A stretch of DNA of 64,000 bases. Origin: Saxidomus purpurata. Taxonomy: Eukaryota; Mollusca; Bivalvia; Venerida; Veneridae. The stretch is from assembly GCA_022818135.1 (NCBI GenBank), contig JAFMSR010000008.1, positions 27,936,003-28,000,002 on the forward strand, given 5' to 3'. Each line of letters opens with the position of its first letter. Position 1 is the first letter of the stretch. Made by a program: the position numbers and the translations under genes. The notes beneath the pieces were generated by a model that had not been told where the DNA came from, ran no database searches, and worked only from the letters and a program-made list of their open reading frames with translations. Shown one piece after another: positions 22,978-34,585 of this stretch.

Positions 22978-23948
22978 TTGCTTAGGTGAAATATTGTGAT
23001 CGCCTGATGACCGTCGTCTATCTGGCGTCTGTCTGTCCAGACTTAACCTTGTGTATGCAATAGAGGCTGCATATTTCACTGGATCTTCATAAAACTTGGT
23101 CAGTATGACAACCTTGATAAATCTAGGTCGAGTATAATATGGGTCATCTGGGGTCAAAAACTAGGTCACCCGGTCAAATCATAGAAAAACCTTGTGTATG
23201 AAATAGAGATAGCATTTTTCATTGGATTTTCAGATTTTCATGACACTTGATCAGCATGATTGCCTTAATATAATCTAGATCAAGCTCGAATATGAGCCAT
23301 CTAGGGTCAAAAACAAGGTCACCCGGTCAAATCATAGAAAAACCTTGTGTATGCAATAGACGTTGCATTTTTCATTGGATTTTCAGGACACTTGGTCAGT
23401 ATGATTGCCTTGATTATATCTAGGTCGAGTTTGAACATGAGCATCTAGGGTAAAACACTAGGTACATTTGTAACCCGGTCAAATCATAGGAAAACCGTGT
23501 GAAGGCTATGGAGGTTGCATGTTTCATTGGACCTTCATGAAATTTGGTCAATATGATTACCTTGATAAAATCTACGTCGAGATTGAACATGGGTCATCTA
23601 GGGTCAAAAACAAGGTCACCCGGTCAAATCATAGAAAAACCTTGTGTATGCAATAGAGGTTGCATTTTTCATTGGATGTTCATGAAACTTGTTCAGTATG
23701 ACTGGCCTGATAAAATTTAGGTGGAGTATGAATATGGGTAATCTGAGGTCAAAAACTAGGTCATCCGGTTAAAAACATTGTGTATGCCATACGGCTGACA
23801 TTTACAACCAAATCATCATGTAAACTGGTCAAAAGGTTTCCCTTGTCAAAATGTTTGTGTTTATGATAATATAGTTTAGGGTTGCTGTTTGGTCACATAT
23901 TATCATAAGTCAAAGGTGAGCGATATAGGGCCATCTTGGCCCTCTTGT
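22978..23948 (-). repeat. Family I-ended element with a different core
   Basis: The right edge is the family I start in reverse ('aggtgagcgatatagggcc' then 'atcttggccctcttg'). The other end has 'gtgatcgcctgatgaccgtc' and 'gtctgtctgtccag'. The five or so core units of roughly 150 bp are unrelated to other I copies. They carry 'aaaccttgtgtatgcaatag', 'tttttcattgga', 'cttggtcagtatga' and 'aaggtcacccggtcaaatca'. Noncoding. Confidence 0.8.
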
Positions 23949-25356
23949 TTTGTTTTTGGGAACGATAAGGTCCCGTTTCTTAAACCTAGGGGTACTAATA
24001 CCAATTTTTTAAAATAATTATGTTGAGTTATAATCGGTTGAAATATATGTCTCGGTATATCTTAGTTTAACGGATGTGTGCATCTCTGTGCATTCCTCGT
24101 CTCCAAACGTCGAGTTTAATACTTTTATTTATAAACTTTATATAAATCTGTGTACATAAGTGCATATCCTGGTTTCATATATTACAGAAACGAGTAGATT
24201 TACCAGTGACTGTGATGTACATGCATATTGTTGTATTTTTGAATAATCTCTACACGTTGATAAGAGCTTAACGCAAGCCTTTGTTAAAAAGAATATCGCC
24301 TATTGGAAGCCATGGGTTGTTAACATTTCCAAACACATAATAATTCCGGGTCCTGGCTTCAGAAGTTTATATTACGAATAAACCCAGTAAGTTGTGAGGA
24401 AATAATCGCTAGATACCTATTAACCCGACGATATTCTCTGATTCAATACTGATAAGAAGGTTACATGCACTGTTAATAACAGCATGTCAATCACGTATTT
24501 CCGCAAGTTAATAGCATGTAGTCATTAGTTTATCCTATTGTCGACAAGATTATTGGACACATTTGTAAAAAGAGATGATGCATCTGTATTTAGTTTAGAA
24601 TATCTCAAGTTAAATATGTATAGAGCATGTTTTTCTGTCAAAGTAAAGTGCCTGTGAGGCGCTTTTATAGCAGAGAACAACGTACCGTCACGATATTTGA
24701 TGGGCAAACAAATAAACTGAATTAAAACAAGTGAAATGTAATTTATTTTAAGAAAGTAACGATCGTCGATCGTTAGAACAACACCATTTACTATATGAAA
24801 ATACAGACTACTTGTCTTTAGTAACAGGAGGTTTGTCTTTCTAGAAGCAACTGATGCGCAATATTGTGTTTTATTTGGAAACATGATAACTCTAATTCAG
24901 ATCCAGCATTTTGGTAGAATAATTTTTTATGTCCATAAAACTCCATTTTCTGCCGCCAACAAACCGTTTTTTTGATCAAAATATTTTACATTTTTCAGAA
25001 ATAAAAGGTACTATTTTTTTCTTTTCAGGCAATAGTTTTGTTAATGTGGACACCATCAAACTTCGTGTGTCAATTTGTGTCTCACAAAGAATTGACTTCG
25101 AACCACAAATAGAGCCACACACATAGTTCGGATTGCATTAGTTACAGCAGTCAATGAACATTCAGATAATGTCATTTTGTCATGCACGAACCAGACCATG
25201 CTAGTACATATCTTAGAAGGTATACAATAATTAAACTCGTTTTAGTTTATATTTGATAATTATAACAATTTCATAAATTGACGGGAGAAGAAACATCTCT
25301 TTTTTAAACAAAAAAGAAAGGACTATCGCATTTCAAAATGTGTGCCGTTTATGTGG
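23949..25356. other. Unassigned DNA; one weak 119-codon frame
   Basis: The reverse-strand frame at 24525-24884 has no motif I recognise and no supporting context. It is left uncalled. Nothing else seen. Confidence 0.4.
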
Positions 25357-26205
25357 CGGTCACACAGTGCCGATTATGGCTCCCACTTGATATCAGGCAG
25401 CGCTACGACACGAAAAGTATAAAAGTCTGATAACTATCCTCATTGACCTATCATTGTCTGAACGCAGTTATATACGTTCGAAACAGAGTTCTACGGGTCG
25501 GGAATGGTCTGGAGAGGTCGGCCAAGCACTCGACAGTTATGTGCGTCCCGTACCATCCGAGAAACTTAGCCGATTTTGTCTAGTCTGGTTACAATCGTGA
25601 CTATGTCGTGACAGATTCTGCTGTATCGGATCGAAATCGTAACGATGTGACAGTCCTGTGCTGTATGAACGGTATCCTGCAGCTTTTTTCATGGCAGACA
25701 CGTGCTTATTCTGAGCAGAAATAGAAAGATGAAATTAAATAATTTAAAATGTGACAATCTGCCAATAACTGACGGCGACGCTCCTGAACTGCTGATGCTG
25801 AAGTGAGAATCCTCCAAAGCACTATCACGTGACTATCACGTGAAACGGTTTTCAAACAAATGTCTTCCGTAAGACCGGTGTATTGTCTGGTCACTGTCTG
25901 ATCACATTCAGAAGAATCAAGACGCTGTCAGATGAAGTCGTTTTTACCATACGAAAGAAACAAATCGGATCAGAATCGGATTGAGAACGGGATAATTGGG
26001 ACGAATTCGGCTGGAAATGGCTTAATCGGGACGCAGTCCAAACAACATCTGATTTTTGTCGTGATTAAATAAACGTTTTTACAAATTTTAATTAAAAGTT
26101 TTAATTTCCAACCACGAATCACAGGATCTAGATCAGACTTTTGTCAAATTATAATCAGGAATGGTCCTATCAAGGACGGCAGTTACAATCCTGAATGTGT
26201 GACCG
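25357..26205. mobile_element. Possible DNA element N (~850 bp)
   Basis: Bounded by inverted 'cggtcacaca' (25357-25366 and 26196-26205) with weak similarity just inside. The interior is less AT-rich than its surroundings and rich in TCGGA/TCGTGAC-like phrases. It includes an 11-bp direct repeat 'actatcacgtg' (two E-box CACGTG cores) near 25820-25842. The TIR is short and no target duplication is clear. Confidence 0.35.
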
Positions 26206-27827
26206 AGGCTTTACGATGAAGACTTACAATTGCATTTTTAACTGCTCTTATCCAGTAATCCTGAAAAACTACCCAGAGACATCATTTATCCCTGTCGCCA
26301 TTCAACAAACGCCAGTGGGCTTTCGAGTCTGTTTCTTTTCAATGTCCATTTACAATAAATGTGGACCGTATTTAGACAAACCTTGGAATACCATTAAGAG
26401 AAAGAAAGAATATACAGACTTCGATGTTCGTCGACTGACAAATTTCAAAATCTAACCTTGTAAACTGTGCTATTGAATAGTATATCGCAGACCTGGCCAC
26501 GTGCTTTTAAACCCTTTCATTCTCATTTGAGTTCTAGCACAACACGAGAATCATAACTTCTAGTACCGTGAATTATTAGAAACAAAAATGCTGCTATTTC
26601 AAAAGTTCAAAGGTCGTTTTAAATATTTACAGTCAACTTGTTTAGACACATTTTTATATTAAAGTTAAAAAAGTTACCTAATTCTTTTGTTTAAAATTAA
26701 GCACAAAATTCAACTGAGCACGAAATATGTTTAATAAGCACGTGACCTGGTAAATGAATTTCCTTATTGACGGCCTAGAGACTATTGTAGCCATGAATAA
26801 TAAATAATTTTGAGATTTTCTTAAAAATGTTGGTAATAAATTTCTTGCAAAGCGGCATTTATCAACCATTGTGTCCATTTTTGTCTCGTCTGTGAAACCA
26901 ATTTCAACTAATATATCAAAGCTCGTTACAATTGTTCAGAACAGTGATGTAATTTGCGAACTAGTTAAAATTACATGTAACAAATAAAACAAAATATACA
27001 CTAAGACGCATCGTGTCAACAAGGCTGAAATCCTTAGTTAATCAGACGTTCACTTTCAGTTTGTGATGAGGTAAATATTCGCCAAGATCGTAAAAGTATG
27101 CATAAAATGGAGAATAGATGCCTACTACTAATGCAATTTCAAGAGCAATTGTCCTTCCCTCTTTTCTTTAATTAAAAGTTAATCAAATTATTACGCCTCA
27201 GCAGCAGAAGTTGTACATCATTAAAACGGTAAATTTTGAACACTATAATTGGAAATGGTGTATATAATCAAATTCTAATTTTGAACATTACAAATTGAAA
27301 ATGATGTGTATAATTAAATATTGTAACGGCTTATTACTGTAAACTGATTGCTGTTGAAATTTCTGATACCAGTACTGAGAAAACTTCTTGCTTAGAAATG
27401 CATATTGTAGTGATAACCAATGATATACCTATCAGGAGAAATTAATGTATAGATTTTATAATGTCCGACAAAAGCTTTGCGCAAAGCAATGCGCCAATGT
27501 AGTGATTAAAAGTTTTTAATATATGAACAACGAATAACCATGCTTTACCTCAAGCCATAATTATGTTTATTAAACCATTAAATTTGTAATATCCTAAAAA
27601 TCGCTTTGGTAAATGTTTATTGTATTAAAAGGGTCATCGTGATATTATTGTTCTATATTTGAATAAATCAACTCAACCCTTTAAATCAATAAACTGAGCC
27701 ATTTTAACACTTTTTCGAGCATCTGATCTTTTTTTCTTGTTTTTGCCAAGATGCATATTGACCGGTCCCTAGAGTGCAAGTGTACTCGGATGTGACCTTC
27801 TCCCCGGTAACATTTTTGAATAACTGC
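26206..27827. other. Unassigned DNA; one exon-like frame
   Basis: An 86-codon forward frame at 26195-26455 has balanced codon use and Cys, Pro and Trp residues ('TPVGFRVCFFSMSIY'), so it could be an exon fragment. I recognise no family, and its start overlaps the right edge of N. The rest is AT-rich and featureless. Confidence 0.35.
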
Positions 27828-27999
27828 TTAGTGACAAATTATCAAATCATTAATATACCATGGCTTTATACCATCTTTAAAGAATATTGATTTTTAAAAT
27901 GCTATTTCATACATTAGTGACAAATTATCAAATCATTAATATACCATGGCTTTATACCATCTTTAAAGAATATTGATTTTTAAAATGCTATTTCATACA
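27828..27999. repeat. Perfect 86-bp tandem duplication
   Basis: 27828-27913 and 27914-27999 are identical by eye, both starting 'ttagtgacaaattatcaaat'. The absence of differences indicates a recent duplication or an assembly artefact. Noncoding. Confidence 0.9.
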
Positions 28000-28839
28000 T
28001 TTCCAGAACAGGAGATTTGTTTTTATTTCAAAACTCTAAATAACGTTTGACACTGAATTGTGATTCGATTATCTTGGTTCTGTTATTGAAATAAAACACC
28101 ACCACGGTAACAATTTCAGAAAATAGAACAGAAATACAAATTGTATTGCAACTTGCCATAACCTAGGTTTGATGGTACATGCAATCCAAAACAACTACTT
28201 TCCAGATTAAAATGTTATCCTGATCATTTTATGCACATATAAATACAGATAACTTTCGAAGTAATAATTATAACAAATGTAAATAAAAATTTGTTTTAAA
28301 ACATTGTTAATGTAAGCATGGTATGGACGGCATACGTGTCTCTTGAAGCCTCGTGACAGAAGCAATATTCATATGTGAAGCTCTGACAGAAGTATGTACT
28401 GGTAATGGAATAAACATGCCTCTTTCGTGAGTTATAACGTTAGTAATAAATTGTTTGCTATGATAGGTTTAAAATCAACTTATTGTATTGTCCAGAATCA
28501 TTGCTGTGAATATCATAAACTTGTATGTTAGGCAACATTAGTATGGTATCTTTATCTGTCCTTCACTTCTGGGACAAAACAAATGTCTTCATTTTGAAGC
28601 GCTGTTGGACTAGTGTAACATCTTTGGCATTTCCGCGAACCATATACTTCATATGTAATCATTTCACAGACGGCATATCAAGGAAAACATAACGCTCATA
28701 GCACTTAGTTTGGTTGTGACGTAACTGTTTATGCTCTAACTTGCAATGTATAAACGGACGCACCAGACAAGTATGATTTAGTCTTCATTTCTCTTCGTGA
28801 TATATGAACAATTGCCACTTGAGTTAACTAACAGTGTCT
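28000..28839. other. Unassigned AT-rich DNA
   Basis: No gene or repeat structure recognised. Confidence 0.45.
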
Positions 28840-29216
28840 TTAAAGAGGCACTCCCTCTATCTAGCAGATTATATTCCCAGAACATAGATTATGTTTTCAA
28901 TGAACGTAAAATGATAAATAAATACAATTTCAAGAAGAACCTATGGCGAAAAATGCATAATTTTACCACAATAAATCAATAAAGAGGCTTTTTGTAATAA
29001 ATTGCATCCACCCATTAATTGTACAACAACAACTCTACTTAGATTATTGAATGGTTTACGGTTCTGCAGTATATTTTAAACCGCAGATTCTATCAATAAC
29101 GACTGGGAATGCATAGCTGAAACTTTTAGATTTAGTTATAATACTTCCAAAGATTCTATTATTTTAGGTTTTGGGGGTTATTTAGTCCACATCAGTTATA
29201 GGGTATGTCCCTTTAA
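28840..29216 (-). mobile_element. MITE H, complete copy
   Basis: Flanked by TTAA at 28840-28843 and 29213-29216. Termini are 'agaggcactccct' and 'agggtatgtccct' (imperfect TIRs). The interior, 369 bp, matches the 31.65-kb copy in reverse. A 61-codon frame over the left end is repeat sequence. Confidence 0.8.
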
Positions 29217-30929
29217 AGCTTTGAGTACAATATACCTCCAGTCATTAATACACTGAAATAGAGACTACTATATGTATACACTAATATATCTTGCAGGTTT
29301 CCTTGAATTTATCTTTCGTCACGCTAGACGGATCAATCAAATTTATAAAATTTCATAAGTTATAATTTGTCTACATGGGACATCGTTTGTGAGAAAGATT
29401 TATTTTTTATTTACACACAAAATTGATGGCAAAGCAACAAGTTTTCAATGTGTTTTATTGATTAAATTAAAACACAAATCCATACCTCCCATGGGAACTG
29501 TAACACCATTTGGTTCTCTCATGTTTTACGAGTTTTCACGAATTCAAAAATATGATATATTTCTGAGGTACCCAAAGGAAGGTAAAATGTAATAAAATCA
29601 TCAACAGTTCGGATTATATAAAAACTTTACGAGTTATTTCTCATGTTAGATCGAGGTATTCATTTTTTGCAATTTTGAATAATAAAACTACATGTACACG
29701 TTCTACTTAAGCTGCTATAAATACAGAGTTTGAGCACAATTGCTAGAAACAGGTACAAAAACACAAAATTAATTTATGGATAATATATATATGACGTCTT
29801 TTTTATTCATTAACCAATATCTTGCCTGATTTCTAAAGCGTTCTAATATTGGTGTGCATGTTAATCACTATCTGCATTGGTTGCAATGGCAGAATATTTT
29901 GATTTTGTTGCTGTTTGCAGAATAAAGGCAATGTGGAATGGTTCGGTTGGAGCCGATGTAAAGTTTCCTTTCTTTCTTTCCTCTTTATAATCTGTATCGA
30001 ATTCAGTACAGTCACATTAAATTTTACTCTAAAACGCCATGAATATGACAATCAAGAGTATGCCAGACACAATGCATGTTTCGGCGTGTAAAAATCATCC
30101 ATCATTTCTGAACCTTTGTCAAACTTACCGGGAGCTGCCCAGATACAGAGAACATGATGTAATTATTATGTATTATAAGCTGCTTTATACAAGAGGAATT
30201 ATATATTTCCCTTTTGATTTACGTATTCCGTAAAGAATAGTATTGCAAAATTAATTTTATTATTACGAAATCGGCTTAATAACCGATTATCTTAAATCGG
30301 AATATTTGGGATTTTATTTCTATTTAGTAACCACTGCAATTTGATTTTATTCAGTTTTAGTAACCACTGAAATTTTCTGTGAATAGTTTTTTTTTTTTTC
30401 AAATCGAGCACACTTCTTCTGGAAATATTTCGCCGTATAATCACATTATGGTAACGGCATTAAAAAGATTTAAATGAAATGGAAAATTACGGATTGTTTT
30501 GTCTGCATGTAGAAGCTTGTCCCCAAAAAATAAAGTAAAAATAGTTAGTTGATGAGACCATTTTTCTTAACTGCTGCTTTAACTGTGAGAATTGTACACA
30601 TTTTTAACACCTTATTCGACAGATGCTTGATGAAACTTACAAAAAACTATCTTACATCTTATAGAATCAGCCGTGAGAACATTTTATGACTTTTGCATTC
30701 TAACATACTATCGAGTTAAAACACACGCCAAAACACTCATTAACTTATATTAAAAAAAAATACACAAGCACACAAATGATGGTTCAGTGCAAAATGAAAT
30801 ATAACACAAAAATGGGATCTCATAATTTTTGGAACGGTGATTCTTGAATCATTTTAATTAATCTGCCTCTTGTGGAAAAAGAGCATTGTTTTGCTTTGCT
30901 GGCTTCAGGGTAAAATAATTATATTAATT
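29217..30929. other. Unassigned AT-rich DNA
   Basis: Short frames at 29389-29592 (+), 29833-30051 (-) and 30039-30233 (+) lack motifs. Nothing else recognised. Confidence 0.45.
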
Positions 30930-31330
30930 GATAAAGTTGCGTTTCTTTGCGGGTCAGTATAGTATTATTTGATTTGATCCTTTCAGCATTTACATGGACC
31001 TAGCTTGATGACTATTATTTTGTCATTTCTTGTTCCAACTGTATTTAAATCACCTATTAATCAGTATATTGGACCACTTGGACCACTTCATTAAATCGTA
31101 GCCAGTAACATTTCTCAGAAATGGCAAATAAGTTTGCACAGACTTAATGTCAATGACAATTTGGCGATAACATAATTTCGATCGGAAAAAGAACCAGAAT
31201 ATCGTATTTTCCCCGAGGAAAATAAGATGAACTATATTTTGATAAATTAGAACTATTTCTCAAGATAAACATTGACCTACTTTACTGATACTTCTTTGAT
31301 ACGAAATGAAAAGAATTGGTTCATAACATC
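30930..31330 (+). repeat. Dispersed repeat L, copy 2
   Basis: Shares 'ttgcgtttct', 'ggaccacttcatt', 'tggcgataacataatttcga' and 'gtattttccccgaggaaaa' with 2.2 kb and with reversed 36.9-37.35 kb. At least 400 bp. Type unknown. Confidence 0.6.
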
Positions 31331-31362
31331 TCAGCTGTCGACAATACATGCAGAATTCTCTC

Positions 31363-31492
31363 TTAAGCTGCTCGCTCACAGTTTCATGTGGAAAAAAGGT
31401 ATCTCTCCAAAACGATGTATTCATTGTCAAGTATAACAACTTTGAAACCGTTTGCCTTCTGGCATACTGACATCAGTTATAGGGTATGTCCT
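31363..31492. mobile_element. MITE G end and H end fragments
   Basis: TTAA plus 'gctgctcgctcacag' at 31363-31381 is a G terminus. 'gacatcagttatagggtatg' at about 31469-31488 is an H terminus in reverse. Both lack the rest of the element. Confidence 0.55.
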
Positions 31493-31645
31493 TTTAGTAA
31501 AGTTAAATTTCAGTAATGTGAGAACCACGCTCCTCTTCTATTGCTCAACTTTACTACATGGGCTGTTATCAGACAGCTGTTCTTTTTAATGACAGTAAAG
31601 TCCTTGAATTGACATATATTCTTATATAGTGTAGATGCAAGTGCA

Positions 31646-32312
31646 TTAAAGGGACATAACCTATGACTGATATCAAACTAAATAACCTCCAAAACAAAAA
31701 TAATAGACTCTTTGGAAGAATTATAACTTAACCTTTAAGTTTCATCTATGCTTTCTCAGTCATTATCGATAAAATCAGCGGTTTAAAATATACTTCAGTA
31801 CCGTAAACCATTCAATAATCTATGTAGAGTTGTTGTACAATCAATGGATTGAGGCGATTTATTACAGAAAGCCTCTATACTGATGAATTGTTGGAAATTG
31901 AGGCATTTGTCGCCATAGGTTCTTTTTTGAAATTGTATTTATTTATCATTTTACGTTCATGGAACACATAATCTCTGTTTCGAGAATATAATCGGCTAGA
32001 TGTAGGGTGTGCCTCTTTAACCTAAAAGATTCACCTATGAGTTCCCAGTCATTATTGATAAAATCCGCCGTTTAAAATATATTGTAGTACCGTAATCCAT
32101 TCAATACTCTATGAAGAGTTGTTGTTGTACAATAAATGGATGGATGCGATTTATTGCAGAAAGCCTCTAAATTGATTAATTGTGGTTACATGAGGCATTT
32201 TTCGCCATAGGTTCTTCATTGAAATTGTATTCATGTATCCTTTTACGTTCATTAAACACATGATCTATGTTTCGAGAATATAATCTGCTAGATGTAAGGA
32301 ATGCCCCTTTAA
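31646..32312 (+). mobile_element. MITE H tandem pair
   Basis: Copy 1 is complete: TTAA 31646-31649, 'agggacataacctat', and right end 'gtagggtgtgcctct' with TTAA 32017-32020. Copy 2 starts at that TTAA directly with internal H sequence ('cctaaaagattcacc', equivalent to H text after an internal TTAA at 31728-31731). It runs to 'aaggaatgcccct' with TTAA 32309-32312, and lacks the first ~80 bp of H. Confidence 0.8.
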
Positions 32313-32449
32313 CAGTAGACAGGTAAATACATGTAAATAAAATGATACTGTTGTTCTAAAAGCCCATGAAAACCGACAAAAGAACAGTATCTTAAATGTC
32401 AGTTTTATACTATATTAACACTTATTATGTTAATAACATGTATTCGCAA

Positions 32450-32680
32450 TTAAAGCTGCTCGCTCTAAGATTTTGCTTAAAAAATAAAGTTCTTTTGAAA
32501 ATCCCAATTTAACCATATGGCGTAGCGGTGCCGTTAATCCAAACCCACAAACATTTTTAATGGAATTTTGTAATTTGCTATCTAAATGTTTACCTGTGTT
32601 GTCAATTTCAGCCAGAACTATACGTTATATGTTTTAGTATATCATTTTAGAAAAATTGAATGTTTTTACGAGCACCTTAA
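32450..32680 (+). mobile_element. MITE G, short copy
   Basis: TTAA 32450-32453 then 'agctgctcgctctaag'. The internal 'gcgtagcggtgccgttaatc' is typical. The right end has decayed to 'cgagcacc' followed by TTAA 32677-32680. Closest in length and sequence to the copy at 46.5 kb. Confidence 0.7.
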
Positions 32681-34585
32681 AGACGATTAATCTAAGCGAG
32701 TAATTCAAGTGCATTAGACCCATATACTTTTATCATTGCGTTGCATTTGACGTTGTGTAAGCGCTTAAGATACAATGATATGTCAATGTTGAACAGATTT
32801 TAAAGACTGAATTGAACTTGTTCTACAGACCGAAGAAACAAGATGAATTAGTTTAATACGAAACGGTCTGATGGTTTTGTATGAATTTACCTCTGTCTGA
32901 GAACACATTTCAATGTTGCAGACGTCTTACAGTAGATTAGTACTATCTGATTTGATTATATAAATACGATTATCGAAAACAACAAACAGATTGCTCTCAA
33001 ACGCAGTTGCATTTTTTTTACTTGAACAGAAACAAAAGAAGCTTTTCATTAAATATACAAATGTAGCCGATGAAGCGTAGCGTAAAGAGGGGGACATGGG
33101 TATTCGACGATGTATAGAATAATGAATGCTAGATTAATGAAACGATACATGTATAAACTTTAAGTTGATACACGTATACGTGAACCAGCCAGTACTTGCA
33201 TTTTAATATTTCGTTCCAGTATGTTTCTGGGTCGTTATACGGCTTTGAGGAAAAACAATTTAATCAAAATTGACATCATAAAACCAACCATTATTTTTTT
33301 TAAAAACATTTGAGCTATTTTTATGAAAGTAATTGTTACAAGTATGACATTCTCACGCAGAATATTGCATTATTTGAGTCTAATCATATTTCAATTTAAA
33401 GTACCAAAGTTAATACAGAAATTTAAATTGCCATTTAACCTTGCTCATAATAGGAATAGACTTTATGAGCAAGGTTGTTATGTAACAAACATACGTCGGG
33501 AAATCGTTCAATCATTTACATTTTACTTTGAGGTTCGACCCGAGAGTCAATTTTTCCAAACAAATGTCACAAATTATGTCATGTTAAGATCGTACTGTGT
33601 TTTGTAACATGATTTGAAAGATTAAAGGCACAATTAACATTCATTCGAAAAGACAAATAGCCCCAAAAGCAAATAGCGACACATTACTTTCATGTCAACT
33701 ATTCGTTTAACTTCACATAATTTACTTTAACTTTGATTATAAACAACATAAAAACATACTCAAGTGAGATAAAAACTTGACTCGAACAAATACAGATGTC
33801 TCTGTCGCCCAATGTAATGAGCAATGCTGCTTCGCGGAACCACATTACCAATCGCAAGCCAGAAGTTTTAAAGTACAAACAAACGTTTGCTTACCATATG
33901 GGCCGTCAAAATCAGACTAGTGATTTTGATCGTTGATAACTTACGTGCCCAATCCATCAAAAAGATTTTGTATTGTTTATTTTAATTTCTAATTAATGGG
34001 AACATCGAGACAAACGTTTAAATCAATTTCGTTTATTAAGATAAATGTTATACGATAATGTGATAATTAAACACCTTTGTCATGTTATTTCGTGAAACAG
34101 GAGACGGACATTTTACAGATATATAGGAAAAAGTGTGTTTTACGTTTCCCGGATAAAAAACAGTATAAAATCCTCAATAAATGGTGAATAAACATCTTTT
34201 TAATGGCATGACTACAAACATTCGACATGTACATAAAACAGGCGTTTTAGGGGGCTTTTCTAGCACTATCTCTAAAAGTATACATGATAGGTTCATGAAA
34301 TTCACGTGTTGATGAAGGGCAATGGGGAGATAATGCCCATTATTGGCGCCGCCGATGACGGCGGTGGCCTATTATGGAATACTTTTTCCGGAAGTACATG
34401 CTAGGAGCGGTTATTAGAATGCGAAGAAAAATGGTTTTAACTGTATGCCAAAATAATACGCAATAGACATTAAAATATTGATTATACACATTTCCTTCAT
34501 TAAAACGTAATTGTTTAATTGTAATGTTCCTTTTCATATCTTTTAGAAAAAATACGAAAACGTAAAACAACTTCTCCCTTATCGG
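32681..34585. other. Unassigned DNA with two hairpins
   Basis: A perfect 14-bp inverted repeat ('aaccttgctcataa') lies at 33437-33450 and 33463-33476 inside an otherwise unsupported 94-codon frame. A GC-rich imperfect hairpin ('ggcgccgccg' with 'cggcggtggcc') lies at about 34337-34377. No gene recognised. Confidence 0.45.

Noticed and set aside
24525..24884. 119-codon reverse open frame
   Set aside because: No domain recognised and no paralogue within the window.
26195..26455. 86-codon exon-like frame
   Set aside because: Better composition than most frames here, but no family, splice site or second copy supports calling a gene.
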